Positions 1 through 12,557 of a stretch of DNA of 64,000 bases are shown here, one piece after another. The DNA is from Amorphophallus konjac (lineage: Eukaryota > Streptophyta > Magnoliopsida > Alismatales > Araceae). A model generated the notes under the pieces. It searched no databases and had not been told where the DNA came from. It worked only from the letters and a program-made list of their open reading frames with translations. The translations under genes and the position numbers were made by a program. The stretch is taken from contig CM040127.1 in the NCBI GenBank assembly GCA_022559845.1, forward strand, positions 32,140,708-32,204,707, in the 5' to 3' direction. Within the stretch, counting starts at the first letter, position 1. Each line of letters starts with the position of its first letter.

Positions 1-1066
1 CTTCTCTCCTCTCAGTTGGCGGAGTATACTCCAGCCTGGGCACAGCAGCGGGTGCAGGTAAGGGGTTTCGTGGGAAAGGAGCAGTAGGGGCAAATCCCTA
101 AGTGGGGTAGCAGTAGGGACGCAAGAGGTGGAGGGGCCAGCTCTCTCAGTATAGCGGACTATGGGGTTTCGGGGTTCAGGTTGGCGGTAGATGGGGACCC
201 GAGGTGGGACCGCCCTTTGAAACCTCTCAACATCTCGTGCAACCTGGTAGGCGTGCTCGAGGGTGTTAACCTCCCGCAAGAATAGTTCCCGCTGAATACT
301 CTCGTGTAGGCCAGCCCTAAACCGTGAGAGGGTGATGGAGGCATCCTCTATGACTCGACTCCGAAGGAAGAAGTCATCAAATTTGGCGATGTACTCGTCC
401 ATGGACTTTCCATCTTGGGTGAGTTTCTGCCATTGGTCTAAAAGACGCTGATGGTAGGAGGGTGGCAGATACTTCTCCCTTAATTTCTCCTTCATTTCTT
501 CTCACGTGCTTATAGGTTCCTCTCGTCTCCTTGCTAGGAGATTCTCAACGTTACACCAGTAGTTTTGGCTTGACCTAGGAGTTTCATTTTGGCAAACCTC
601 ACCCATGTGGCAGGGGTCATGCGGCGATGCCAATCAAAATGTTGCTCCATCCCAGTCTCCCAATCAAGGTATGTAGCGGGGTTGAGGGACCCATCAAAAC
701 TTGGAGCGTCAATCTTGACGTTCGTAGGATGATATCTTCATCGTCGTGGTCTCTCTCTCGAGGCACATGGGCCTCTTGCTCTCTACCTTGGGGAGCCTGA
801 TTTTGGCGGGCTTGCTCTCTTTCCTCCCTAGGATTGGCTACGGGATTGTCGTGGCCATTCACTCTTCCTTCCTCTCCCTTCAGTCGATCCTCTAAGTTCG
901 GATCCTCTTATCGAGTTTCGTCCGTAGTTGGCCTATGGATTCTTCAAAGTGGGCCACGAGATTGTGCTCGAGCTGGACTAGCATAGCAGTCACGCTCTCT
1001 TGATCTATGGGTAGCGTTGAGGGGCGCTCTAGGCGGCCGGATGAATTCCTAGACCAACGTGGCATG
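1..1066 (-). pseudogene. gag fragment of element A
   Basis: The sequence parallels the gag of element B almost base for base: the N-terminal region with the NGHDNPVANPREERE segment, the middle of the capsid-like domain and the start of its C-terminal part. The frame is broken several times, so only short open stretches remain (about 862-617 and 344-159). The start codon is taken as the minus-strand ATG near 1064, at the position matching the B start at 8909. It would have encoded the nucleocapsid/capsid polyprotein. It is cut by the window edge and is not translatable as it stands. Confidence 0.85.
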
Positions 1067-2754
1067 CACGACCTCGGACCTAAATGATGCAGTCCTGGGA
1101 CCGATAATTAGCAAGCTATAGACCCGAATTTTGTTGGCTATTAGGCAAAGGGCCAATTTGAAGGGACCGGTCAGGGAGAGTTGCTCGCCCATAGGCGAAG
1201 TAGTTGTGGAACTACCTCCTGATAATTAGGATGCCCTAATGCGACAGTCTAGGGCCAAAGGATGGGTACATACAAGCTCTCTCTTGCCGTCCACAGCGAT
1301 GCACTCAGGAGACAGGCTGCATGGATCGGGCTCTCTCTCACTTCGCGCGGCAATTGAAAAGATACTAAATAAGCAAGCGAGGGGAGCACGTACCAAGCTA
1401 GACTGAAAAGTCTAACTCCGACCGGAGACGAGGGCGAGCGGGGACGTGCGTGCCCGCACGGCGTCGACGAAGCTTCACGGTTACAACGAATTCACTCCAC
1501 GCAGGGAGGATTTAATTATTACAAACCGCCTAAAATTTTCCCGCACAGGGGAACAAATCAATCTAAAATTTTCTCCGCGCAAGGAGACTCTCGGGCACTC
1601 ACTCTCCGTAAATTACGGACTGTGTGTCGGTGACCGGGTGACTCGGGCACCTGGCAAGCCGTCGTTTGTGGACTTGGGTGTCACAATTGATAAATTATAT
1701 GATATATATGATATATATATATAGATATATAGATATATCTCATATATATATATATATTATATATATTTAACTCCTTTTTAATCAAATAATATATATAGAT
1801 ATATATAGATATATATAACATTATATATATTCCATATATATTATATATATTTAACACATTTTTTTTAAATCTCTCCTTTTTTTCTATCTTCACCTACTTT
1901 TTTTTTACTTTTTTCAAACCTTTTTCTTTTTTTTTGTCAAACTGTAACCCTCCTTTTTCAAACTTTCTCTTTTCAAACTACTTTTCTCTTTTCTTTTTCA
2001 AACTTCATTTTTTCTTCTACTCAGACTTTCGAGTTCTTTGTTGCGCAATTCACGCAGCCGCAAAAATGGTCAACACACGCCTCAACGTGGGCTGGCGCAC
2101 GGGAACGCGGAGGCGCGGGCGCACCTGGGCGCGTCTGGGCGCGGACGGGGGTGGCGTGGGCGCTGGGGCGCGCTGGAGGTGTGGGCCCGCGGGCGGGCAC
2201 GGCGGTAGCTGTTGATCGGGTTCGCGCACGAGCCGGGGCAGGCGCGGGTGCAAGGCGGCCGGGAGCGTGGCGACGAACGCAGGGGGGGGGGGGGGGGCAC
2301 GCGGCGCACCGGTGGGCGCAGGGGAGGGCGCGGACGGGCGAGCGCCTCCGAGGCAGGCGGGGCGCCGAGGGGCGAGGGTGCCGAGGTGGTCGGGCCTGCG
2401 TAGGCGGGCGACTGGCCGGGAGCGCGCGCCGGGCGGGTGCAGGGCGCTTGCCAGGCCGGACGCGGTGCTCGCCGACGGGCACGGGGCGCGCGGGGCCGGG
2501 CGCCGGGCGCGGCGGCAAGGAAGGGGAGGAGCTGGCCGTTGCGGCCATGCCCCCCCTTTTGAATCTGGCACGGCCGACGAGACCCTGTGCCGCGAACAGA
2601 GATTTTTCCTTTTTTTTTTCTCCAAATCTCCTTCAACCGAGGTCTCTCTACTTCTCTTCTTTCCTTTTTTTTCACTTCTAACAATCTAGAGAGAGAAAGA
2701 GAGAGACGTCGGGGACGTCGGGGACGTCGGGGTCGTCGGAGATGTCGTTGTTGG

Positions 2755-2766
2755 GCTCTGATACCA
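2755..2766 (-). other. primer binding site of element A
   Basis: The minus strand reads TGGTATCAGAGC, the complement of the 3' end of initiator tRNA-Met, four bases internal to the LTR edge at 2771. This is the usual minus-strand primer site of plant chromoviruses and it fixes the transcription direction of A as leftward. Confidence 0.92.
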
Positions 2767-2770
2767 AATC

Positions 2771-3332
2771 TGACGCGGCGGCGACGTGGAAATGGATCGA
2801 CGGCAACTCCGAAAACGCGAACGGGACGAGATAACGTGCTACCTCACGCAGCTCGGCCTCACGCCGGACGGTCTCACACCGGGCGACACTCAGATCTCAC
2901 AAAAATGAGAAGAGAGGGAAGGAGAGGGGTGAACAAAGGGGCAATGCTCCTTTAACACAATTCATTCATTCATATCATTCATATCTCGTAACACACCCTT
3001 AGCCTCCTATTTATAGGAGAGGCCATAACATCAATACCATCTAACTTCCACTAATTGTGTTTATACCCTAGCCTAACAAAACAAAACCCACCCACCTAAC
3101 TTTGACTAGTGGGTTTAAAATACAATACTTTGACTTAATAAAATTAAAATACACACATGGTTAAAATCACCCTAAAATACACACAATACACACATACGTA
3201 CGGATACGTACTCAGGATGCCGAGTCTTCAAGCGAGTCGCCGAGCCATAAGCTCGGTGCAGCCGGGACGGTGCGACGTCGGCTCCGAGTAGTAGGCCCGG
3301 TAGTGGGCTCGGTGTCCTTGGTGTCCCCACCA
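2771..3332 (-). repeat. 5' LTR of element A
   Basis: This 562-bp LTR begins TG and ends CA on the plus strand (TGACGCGG to CCCCACCA). It is homologous to the LTRs at 3389-3947 and 10489-11050 but clearly more diverged. It lies directly outside the primer site. On the minus strand a TATATAAATAGG-like stretch (plus strand 3008-3020) is the likely TATA box. Confidence 0.9.
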
Positions 3333-3388
3333 TGTTACATGAATTTTTATAGCACTGGATTTTTTGTGGGGTATTTATGAACAGGATG

Positions 3389-3947
3389 TGAGGCGGAACA
3401 ACGTCGGGGGAAGGATCGACGGCACTCCGATATCACAAATAGGATGGATAACTTGCTACCTCACGCAGTTCGACCTCACGGCAAACGGTCTCACATCGGA
3501 CGACACACTCAAATCTCACAAAATGAGAAAGAGGGAAGGGAAGTTAGAAGGGGCCAAGGCACCAACTTGATTGCAAAACTTAAGCTTTCATTCAAATCAT
3601 CATGTCTAAACCATTACATGAGCCCTCCCTTATATAGGAAAGCTATAACTTTCAAACCTTACACTTTCACTAATTGTGTTTATACCCTAGCTTAATAAGA
3701 TGAAACCCACCAACCCACCTTTTGACTTGTGGGTTTAAAATACAATACTTTGACTCAATAAAAATAAAATACCTTGGTGGTTAAAATACAAATACCACCA
3801 TAGTAAAATACATACACATATACGTACGGATACGTACTCAGGACGCCGAGTCTTCAAGCGAGTCTCGATCATAAGCTCGGTGCAATCGGGGCAGTGCGGC
3901 ATCGGCTCCGAGTAGTGGGCCCGGTAGTGGACCCGGTGTCCCCACCA
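3389..3947 (-). repeat. 3' LTR of element B
   Basis: A 559-bp LTR, TGAGGCGG to CCCCACCA on the plus strand. It is preceded by GGATG and followed by the pyrimidine stretch ACCCTCCCGGGG, whose complement is the polypurine tract. The pol reading frame runs past the tract and stops at 3869-3871, 79 bases inside this LTR, so the last pol residues are LTR-encoded. Confidence 0.92.
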
Positions 3948-6900
3948 ACCCTCCCGGGGCGTCTGGAACTCGACTCCGTCGAGTAAGGGGGGACACGCTG
4001 TGGTAGTGCTCCAAGATCTGGATCGAGGCGCTGGAGATCTTCCCGGCTGATCCAGGAATCATCAGAAGGTGGACGGTCCCGCCAGCGAACAAGGTAGCGC
4101 TGGTACACCCTGCTCCGTGTAGTGGTCACCTGCTCATCCAGTATCCTCTCAATTTGCTCGCGCGGTGCTCTCGAGACTGTGGGACGCACAGGGGTGGGCT
4201 CACTCACAATGGGAGGAGAAGGCTCGAAAGGGTCACTAGGAATCGCTGTGGGTTCCTTGTAGGCCACTAGGTCTGTCACATTAAAAGTCGAGCTAATCCC
4301 ATATTCGGGAGGTAAGTCCACAACATAAGCATTGGAGCCAATCTTCCGCAGAATTGGGAAGGGACCATCACTACGGGCTTGCAACTTTTTAACGGCTCCC
4401 GAGGGGAGTCGTTCGGGTCGAACCCGTACCATAACCATGTCACCTTCTTGGAATTCATGGTGACGCCTATGCGAATCAGCCAATTTTTTATAAGTCTCAT
4501 TACTGAGGTTGATTTGCTTGCTAATCGACTCATGCAGACTCTTGACATGCTGTGCAAACTCCTCAGCTGACTTGGACATTCTAGACTCGAGGGGAAGGGG
4601 AATGAGATCCACAGGTTTCCTAGGTTTGTATCCATGCACGACCTCAAATGGACTCATACCTATGGACCTATTGACAGAGCTGTTGTATGCAAACTCGGCT
4701 CTAGGCAAGAGAAGATCCCAGGTGCCCGAATGATCCCCTACGAGACACCTCAAGAGATTCCCTAAACTCCTATTGACGACCTCTGTTTGCCCATCGGTTT
4801 GTGGGTGATAGGCAGTGGAGAATTTGAGTTTGGTGCCAACTAGGTGCCAAAGTGTCTTCCAGAAGTAACTAGTGAACCGGACATCTCGGTCAGACACGAT
4901 GGTTTGGGGGAGACCATGCAGACGCACGACTTCATCAAAGAATAAGTGGGCTACTCTAGATGCATCAGATGTTTTGGAACATGCAATGAAGTGGGCCATC
5001 TTAGAGAACCTATCAACGACAACAAGATGGAATCATGCTTGTGAGCAGTGCGAGGTAAACCAAGGATAAAATCCATGCTCACATCAACCCATGGTCGATC
5101 AGGAACGGGGAGAGGAGTGTAGAGACCAGTGTTCTGTTTGACCTGTTTGGCCATTGTGCATGTCCTACACTGGACTACAATCTTGGCCACATCTTTCTTC
5201 AGACCAGGCCAATAGAAATGCTCCTCCACAGAATGGATGGTCTTGTTGCGGCCAAAGTGACCAGCAAGACCTCCAGCATGCATTTCCCAAATCAGGAAGT
5301 CCCGAACAGAAGTCCTCGGGACACAGAGTTGCTGCCCTCGAAACAGAAAACCATCCTGGAGTAGATAGTCAGCAAATGCTGTCGAGGATCCAGCAGACAG
5401 AGCAGAGTAGGCAGGGCCAAAATCTGGACACTCTCCATAGAGTTCCTTCATGCGGTCAAACCCGGTGACCTCTACCCGAATAGTGGAAAGAATGGAGACC
5501 CTTCGACTCAAGGCGTCGGCCACCTTATTCTCTTTTGTAGCCTTATGTTTTAGGACAAAGGTGAAGGACTGGAGGAATTCTACCCACCGACCATGCCTAG
5601 GGTTTAAGCCCTTCTGAGAACTAAGGAATTTCAGAGCCTCGTGGTCCGAATATAAGATAAACTCTTGAGGTAAGAGATAGTGTCTCCAGTGTTTGAGGGC
5701 TTGAACCACAGAATAGAACTCCTTATCATAGGTGGAGTAACGAAGCTTTACATCAGAAAGATTCTCACTGAAATAAGCCACGGGGTGGCTTTCCTGGCAG
5801 AACACTCCTCCTATTCATAGGCCAGATGCATCACAGGATATCTCGAAGACTTTGGAAAAGTCTAGCAGGCGGAGGACATGGGCTTTGGTCATGAGCTCCT
5901 TTATGGCACGAAAAGCCTGGGAGGCGGCTTTGGTCCACTCAAAATTTTTCCTTACAGATACAATCCGTAATGGGTGCCATAATGGTGTTAAAACCCTGAA
6001 TGAAGCATCTGTAGAAAGTAGCTAGCCCATGGAAACTTCGAACGTCATGGACATTTTAGGGCTCTGGCCAGTCTACTAAGGCTTGGACCTTGGATTGGTC
6101 CATAGACACTCCTTGACTCGATACCATAAATCCAAGGAAAGCGACCCGGTCTGTCATGAATTCACATTTCTTGAGATTGGGAAACATGGTTTCTCTCCTC
6201 AAAGTCTCGCATACTTTCCTCAAATGATGAATGTGGTCCTGAGGGTTGTGACTATAGATGAGAATGTCGTCCAAGTAGACGACAACAAAGCGACCAATGA
6301 GGGGTCGAAGGATTTCCGTCATAAGCCGCATGAATGTGCTGGGGACATTGGATAGCCCAAACGGTATGACGAGCCACTCATACAGACCTTCTTTTATTTT
6401 GAAGGCTGTCTTCCACTCATCCCCCGGTCGGATATAGACCTGGTGGTAGCCACTTTTCAAGTCAATTTTTAGAAAAGATGGTGGCTCCACTCATCATGTC
6501 AAGCATGTCATCAAGACGGGGAATGGGAAACATATACTTGACAGTGATCTTATTGATGGCGCGGCTGTCAACACGCATCCGCCAGGTGCCATCCTTCTTG
6601 GGTGTGAGCAAGGCAGGGACAACACATGGGCGCTTGCTCACCCTGAGGAAACCTTTTTGGATAAGATCCTCGACAATCCTTTGGAGCTCAGCATGCTCCT
6701 TGGGTTCAATCGGTAATGGGGAAGGTTGGGTAGGGTGGACCCAGGGACAAGATCAATGGCGTGTTGTACATCACGCATGGGAGGGAGTCTAGAGGGCAAG
6801 TCCTCTGGAAAATATCTTGGAAGTCCTGCAGATTGCCTGGACCTCGGGTGGGACTGAGACTCGGGACTCCTCGGGGGTGATGGTGACAACAACAGCCCAG

Positions 6901-7447
6901 ACAGGGGCACCCTCGGCAACCTCCCTATTCAGCTCACGGACACCTATGAAGTTAAGGCGCCTAATCGGGTCATAACCAACCTTAGGGGCCTTAGGAATGG
7001 GTGTGATAGGTGCAGGAGGAGAGGGAATGAGAAGTTTCCTTCAGTGGGAGTCCGAGGACTCTCCTGAACCTTTGGGGTTCCAGTGGGGGTGGAGGTGGAA
7101 TTCCTTCCCAGGGTCACCTTTGGGGGTGCCGGGTACAGCTGTATCTTCTTCCCATTGTGTGAGAAGGAACACTGATTGGACCGACCGAATGTAGTAAGGT
7201 CTACATCATAGATCCACGGTCGTCCTAGAATGATGCTACCGACCTTCATAGGCACTACATCGCACAAAATCTGTCCTTGGTAGGACTGGAATTGGATAGG
7301 AATGACACATGTAGCGGTGACTGGGATAGACGTGTCATCAACCCAAGCCACGTTGTACGGCCTCGGATGAGGATGGGTAGATAAACCTAGACGGGAGACA
7401 AAGTCTGACGAGACTGCATTGATACAGCTCCCGTTGTTAAAAATCAC
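3869..7447 (-). pseudogene. pol of element B: PR-RT-RH-INT-chromodomain, multiply broken
   Basis: Read leftward, the segments are: aspartic protease (FNNGSCINAV at the motif where the catalytic Asp is expected, so probably dead); RT ([13 protein letters not shown], then the YLDD box in 6490-6056); RNase H (YSDHEALKFLSSQ); H2C2 integrase zinc finger (HAGGLAGHFGRNK ... CRTCTMAK, about 5290-5150); integrase core (MDFILGLPR, then VSDRDVRFTS); and a C-terminal chromodomain (YLVRWRDRPPSDDSWI, about 4115-4030). A nonsense codon TGA sits at 5817-5815 in RNase H, and the frame changes inside the integrase between 4999 and 4951. Further breaks occur around 6640-6490 and 6050-5820. Together these rule out a functional polyprotein. 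Confidence 0.92.
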
Positions 7448-7464
7448 CTTGCAGGATTAGGATC

Positions 7465-8909
7465 TCACCATAATGTATGTTTGGAAGATGGAGGTTCGAC
7501 GCCAGTCGTCCTCCTGGGGTGGGTTAGGATGCAGCGAACTACACCCAGTCTTCCCTGGTTCGAACTCTCGGCAATATCTCCCACTTGCATGTACTCGACA
7601 TGCGTTCCATCATACCCTACATCCATTTCCTCAAACTGGGCGATGAGGTCAGGATCGACCTTGTACCTCTCAATGGCTTCTCCTTCCTGAGGTGGAAGCT
7701 CCACAGACTGGGGGTCGGTGATGACTAAGGCTCGGGTGGGGCAGTTGGAGGTAATATGCCCTAAGTTATGGCACCTAAAGCAACGAACTCCCGAGACAGG
7801 GACTGGTTGGGAGGTGCTATGGATGACTCCCTTTCCCTTGTCATCTCTCCTCTCAGTTGGCGGAGTATACTCCAGCCTAGGCACAGTAGCGGGTGCAGGT
7901 AAGGGGTTCCGTGGAAAGGAACAGTAGGGGCAACGGCCCGAAGTGGGGTAGCAGTAGGGACATAGGAGGTGGAGGGGCCAGGCCTCTCAGAGTAGCGGAC
8001 CATGGGGTTTCGGGACTCGGGTTGGCGGTAGGTGGAGACCCGAGGTGGGACCACCCTTTGAAACCGCTCGACATCCCGAGCAACCTGATAGGCATGCTCG
8101 AGAGTGTTAACTTCTCGTAGGAAAAACTCCCGATGTATGCTCTCGTGTAGGCCAGCCCTAAACCGTGAGAGGGTGATAGAGGCATCCTCTATGACTCGAC
8201 TCCGAATGAAGAAGTCATCAAATTTGGCGATGTACTCGTCCACGGACTTTCCATCTTGGGTGAGTTTCTGCCATTGGTCTAAAAGACGCTGATGGTAGGA
8301 GGGTGGCAGATACTTCTCCCTTGGTTTCTCATTCATTTCCTCCCACGTGCTTATGGGTTCCTCTCGTCTCCTTGCTAGGAGATTCTCAACGTTACACCAG
8401 TAGGTTTTGACTTGACCTAGGAGTTTCATTTTGGCAAACCTCACCCTTGTAGCAGGGGTCATGCGGCGATGCCAGTCAAAATATTGATCCATCCCGGTCT
8501 CCCAATCAAGGTATGTTGCAGGGTTGAGGGACCCATCAAAACTCGGAGCGTCAATCTTGACGTTCCGTAAGATCATATCCTCATCGTCGTGGTCTCTCTC
8601 TCGAGGCGCACGGGCCTCTTGCTCTCTACCTTGGGGAGTCTGATTCGGGCGGACTTGCTCTCTTTCCTCCCTAGGATTGGCTACGGGATCGCCGTGGCCA
8701 TTCACTCGTCCTTCCTCTCCCTTCAGTCGATCCTCTAAGGCTTTGATCCTCTCATCTAGTTCTGCTCGTAGTTGGCCTATGGATTCTTCAAAGTCGGCCA
8801 CGAGATTGTGCTCGAGCTGGACTAGCATAGCAGTCACGCTCTTTTGATCCATGGGTAGCGTTGAGGGGCGCTCTAGACGGCCTGATGAATTCCTAGACCA
8901 ACGTGGCAT
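7465..8909 (-). pseudogene. gag of element B (frameshifted)
   Basis: The protein begins MPRWSRNSSGRLERPS at the minus-strand ATG 8909-8907 and runs through a retrotransposon gag domain (TYLDWETGMDQYFDWHR, then a WEEMNEK segment). A frame change near 7880 leads into a CCHC zinc knuckle, C-F-R-C-H-N-L-G-H-I-T-S-N-C, around 7760-7800. The product would form the nucleocapsid shell that packages element RNA. The frame break between capsid and zinc knuckle makes the present copy defective. Confidence 0.9.
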
Positions 8910-10472
8910 GCACGACTCGGACCTAAATGATGCAATCCTGGGACCAAAAATTAGCAAGCTATAGACCCGAATTTTGTTGGCTAATAGGCAAAGGGGTCAA
9001 CTTGAAGGGACCGGCCAGGGAGAGTTGCTCGCCCGTAGGCGAGGTAGTGGTGGAACTACCTCCTGACAATTAGGGTGCCTTAATGCGGCAGTCTAGGGCC
9101 TAAGGATGGGTGCAAGCAAGCTCTCTCTCACCGTGCACTGCAATGCACTCAGATGATAGGCTGCATGGATCAGGCTCTCTCTTACTTCGCGCGGTAATTG
9201 AAAAGATACTAAATGAGCAAGTGAGGGGAGCACGTACCTAGCTACACCGAAAAGTCTAACTCCGACCGGAGACGAAGGCGAGCGGGGACGTGCGTGCCCG
9301 CACGGCGTCGACGAAGCTTCACGGTTACAACAAATTCACTCCACGCAGGGAGGATTTAATTTATTACAAACCGCTTAAAATTTCCCGCGCAGGGGAACAT
9401 ATCAGTCCAATTTCTCCGCCCAGGGAGACTCAAGGGTACCCACGGCTCGTGATTTATGGGTCGTCTGTCAGCTTCCGGGCGACTCGGGCATCGATCTCAC
9501 CGTCCTGGTGGACTTCGGGTGCCATAACTTAATCAATAAGTATAGAATATATATAATAGGTATATATAGATACACATATAATATTAAATATATATCCCTA
9601 TATATAATATACTTCAATCAATACATTTCAAACCCTCGTATTTTTTTCAAACTTCCCTCTTTTTTCTTTTTTTTTTTCAAACCGTCACTTTTCTCTTTTT
9701 TTTTCTCCGCAACTCACGCTGGCAGGCGGCCGCGTGTGAAACTCAACACGGATGCGGGTTTCACGCGTTGGCAGGTGGCCTGCTAGCGGGCGGACGGGCT
9801 CACGCTGGCGCGAGGGCGCCGGCGAGCGCGGGCGCAGTGGGCGCAGGCCGTCACTAGCGCTGCCGGTCGCGCGCGCTGGGGGTGCTCGGGTGCGGGGCGG
9901 GCGAGCGGTGCTGTCGGGGCACTCGCAGGCGGCGAGCGCGGGTGGGCTGGGCGCGTCGAGCGCATGCGCATCAGGCAGGGTCGGCAGCGGCCGGGTGCCA
10001 CACGGCGCACAGGGCGGCCGACAGCAGTGACTGGGCGCGCAGGCGGGAGCGGGTGCCGGCAACGGTGCGGGCGTGCGCGGGGCTCGGGCGAGTGCGGACC
10101 GGGCGGGGGCTAGGTGCGCGGGCGGAGGCAGGGCCGGGCGTGGCAAGCGGGGCGGTGGTGGCCGGGCGCTGCGGTCGGTGTTGCGTGGCGGTGGGGAGAG
10201 GGTCGTTGCGACCACGGCACTTTGAAGGGGGGGGCACGGGCGACGAGGCCACCCCCCACGAATGCGCTTTTTTCCCCTATTTTCTTCTCTCTCCCGAGAG
10301 AAGAACACTTATGTTATTATTTTCTCTCTCTCTTGTTTTCCTCTTTCTTCATCTCACCCAACAGAACTCAATAACTCTTTTCTTTTATTTTTTCACTCTT
10401 TAGCAACCGAAAGAAGGATAGAGAAGAGGAGATGACGGGGACATCGGGGTCGACGGAGGCGCCGTTTCTTGG
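8910..10472 (-). other. Long leader of element B
   Basis: About 1.56 kb lies between the primer site and the gag ATG. It contains a T/C-rich stretch (10260-10400), a very GC-rich low-complexity block at about 9720-10250, a T-rich stretch and a short TATATA-rich stretch (9540-9610). The long frames seen in the GC block on both strands are composition artefacts: no domain is recognisable and they differ from those in element A. The parts next to gag (8990-9480) are well conserved between A and B. Confidence 0.75.
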
Positions 10473-10484
10473 GCTCTGATATCA
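10473..10484 (-). other. primer binding site of element B
   Basis: The minus strand reads TGATATCAGAGC, one base different from the initiator tRNA-Met primer site that is intact in element A, and four bases internal to the LTR. It supports leftward transcription of B. Confidence 0.88.
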
Positions 10485-10488
10485 AATC

Positions 10489-11050
10489 TGACGCGGAACG
10501 GCGTCAGGGGAAGGATCGACGGCACTCTGATATCACGAACAGGATGGATAACTTGCTACCTCGCGCAGCTCGGCCTCACGTCAGACGGTCTCACACCGGG
10601 CGACACACTCAAATCTCACAGAATGAGAAAGAGGGAAGGGAAGTTAGAAGGGGCCAAGGCACCAACTTGATTGCAAAACTCAAGCTTTCATTCAAATCAT
10701 CATGTCTAAACCATTACATGAGCCCTCCCTTATACAGGGAAAGTTATAACTTTCAAACCTTACACTTTCACTAATTGTGTTTATACCCTAGCCTAATAAG
10801 ACGAAACCCGCCAACCCACCTTTCGACTTGTGGGTTTAAAATACAATACTTTGACTCAATAAAAATAAAATACCTTGGTGGTTAAAATACAAATACCACC
10901 ATAGTAAAATACATACACACATACGTACAGATACATACTGAGGACGCCGAGTCTTCAAGCGAGTCTCCGAGTCATAAGTTCGGTGCAATCGGGACAATGC
11001 GGCGTCGACTCCGAGTAGTGGGCCTGGTAGTGGACCCGGTGTCCCCACCA
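10489..11050 (-). repeat. 5' LTR of element B
   Basis: A 562-bp LTR, TGACGCGG to CCCCACCA on the plus strand, followed by the target duplication GGATG at 11051-11055. It pairs with the LTR at 3389-3947, from which it differs by scattered substitutions and small indels. The minus-strand TATA candidate lies near 10730. Confidence 0.92.
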
Positions 11051-11055
11051 GGATG

Positions 11056-12557
11056 ACTCCTGGGCTCAGATCTGACTGGGTAGATTCAGATCTGCCTGAT
11101 GATGCAGGTTGACCGAGGCATAAATAATGGATCTAGGATCTAGGATTTTTATGGGAGATAGAGAGGGAAGTAAGGAACACGAGAATAATTTTTGTGTATT
11201 TTTCTGATGTGGTTTGACAGGGGAAATGGATGTTATGGCTGGTGGTGGTCGGATCTGGACTACAGGAGATAGAACAGATTTCAGATTTTGCAGTGGATTT
11301 TTGGATAGGCAAACAAACTCATAAAATCATAAAAAAATTGTGGAAGAAGACTTTGGTAGACAGAAATCTCAGTCCAAATTTTAAATCGATCTGAAATTGG
11401 GAAGGGGGGAAAAGGGTGAAGATATGGCTTGTTGGAACACAGATCTGCACAGGGACAGATTGTGTAGACCAGGGATGACTATGGTGGAATGGGGATCAAA
11501 CGATGGAGGAATAACCTGGAACTTTTTTTGGAGAGGGAGAATTTCGTGGGGAACTCACCCTCAAAATTTGAACTCGATCAGATCTCCTGATTGGGAGATA
11601 AAAATCGGGCAATAGCTTGTTGTCAAGGGGTGGACAGAACTGCGACGGCGAGGCGGTGGCGGTGCAACGGTGGCTCGATGGCGGCGGCGGCGGCGGTGCT
11701 GAGCTTCTCACTCAGAAGAGGACCAGATATGGAGGCTTCTCACCTCAGAAGATCAGCTTTCTCAACTACAAGGGGGGAAGAGAGGAGAGAGAGAGGGGGC
11801 GCCCTTGGGCCTTCTTGGATAAATTCTGATTTTCTTATGCATTAATTGTCAAAATAATGAAAATACATGAGTTTTATAGACCTAACGAAATGACCATCAC
11901 TACCCTCAGATCTAGGGTTAGGGAGGGGCAATTAGGGGACGATAATACTTAATTCCTTTTCCCTTCTCCCATGTGGTCAAAACAACATAAAAAAAGGATA
12001 AATGGCAAGTGACCATCTTGGACTTTTCTTGGTCCAACTTTGAAAGGTCTTGGTCTAAGTCCACCTTGGACTTTGAACTAGCCCCACATGGACCCTAGAG
12101 TCTAGGTAGACTAATGAGAAAGAAGGTGGGAGTCCCGCCGGGCCACATGGCCTTTTACAAAGAAACCCACTAAAACCTAAGGACTCACACTTTGGCTTAT
12201 AGTTGCCATACAATTGCAAGCCCATTTAACACAGGGGTATAAATGCAAATAAAAAAAGTTAGTGACCTTGCTTTTTATGTCCCCATCACCCTCTACTTCG
12301 TCGATCACCATCGTCAATCACCCACCAGAACACCCTCCACTTCGTTGATGCTCCTCGTCGTCGATCTATCACCGATGTCCCAGAATCCCAACAGAATCGT
12401 CAGAAGAGCACCACCCCTCTCTTGCCCACTCTCGCGATGACATCGGATGATGCCCTCGCCCTCCGAGTGCCAAGCCCTTCCCCAGATGATGCCGAGCACC
12501 CCGTCTGACATCGCCATTGACCATCACCACACAGTCAGACCCCGCCATAACTATTGA
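11056..12557. other. Unassigned DNA between element B and the solo LTR
   Basis: I see no recognisable gene or TE domain here. It holds AT-moderate DNA, a short GGC-rich run (11640-11700) and a polypurine stretch. The open frames at 11591-11845, 12243-12440 and on the minus strand at 12369-12692 carry no motif. It was the insertion target of element B, since GGATG continues directly into it. Confidence 0.5.

Larger units (their letters stand above)
1..3332 (-). mobile_element. Reina-like chromovirus A, truncated by the window edge
   Basis: This is the 5' part of a Ty3/gypsy element on the minus strand: 5' LTR (2771-3332), Met-tRNA primer site (2755-2766), a long non-coding leader and the start of gag, running off the left edge. 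It matches element B over gag, leader and LTR, with many point differences, so A and B are separate insertions of one family. Its pol and 3' LTR lie outside the window. The leader holds a TATATA tract at 1690-1860 and a very GC-rich block at about 2050-2580 with an 11-13 G run near 2281. The assignment is by similarity to B, which carries the diagnostic domains. Confidence 0.9.
3389..11050 (-). mobile_element. Complete Reina-like chromovirus B
   Basis: A full-length Ty3/gypsy element of 7,662 bp on the minus strand. Both LTRs, the primer site, a purine-rich tract, gag and pol are present, and a perfect 5-bp target duplication GGATG flanks it (3384-3388 and 11051-11055). The domain order in element sense is gag, protease, RT, RNase H, integrase, chromodomain, which is the chromovirus order. 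The degenerate protease motif and the chromodomain form suggest the Reina clade; this is inference from memory of the family. Stops and frameshifts in gag and pol mean it is not autonomous. It lies 51 bp from element A, in the same orientation. Confidence 0.93.

Noticed and set aside
2021..2689. Several overlapping 140-200 aa frames on both strands
   Set aside because: They lie in a GC-rich low-complexity block, are Pro/Ala/Arg-rich, have no domain and are not kept in sister element B.
9685..10403. Long frames on both strands in the leader of element B
   Set aside because: Composition artefact of the GC-rich block; no conservation with element A and no motif.
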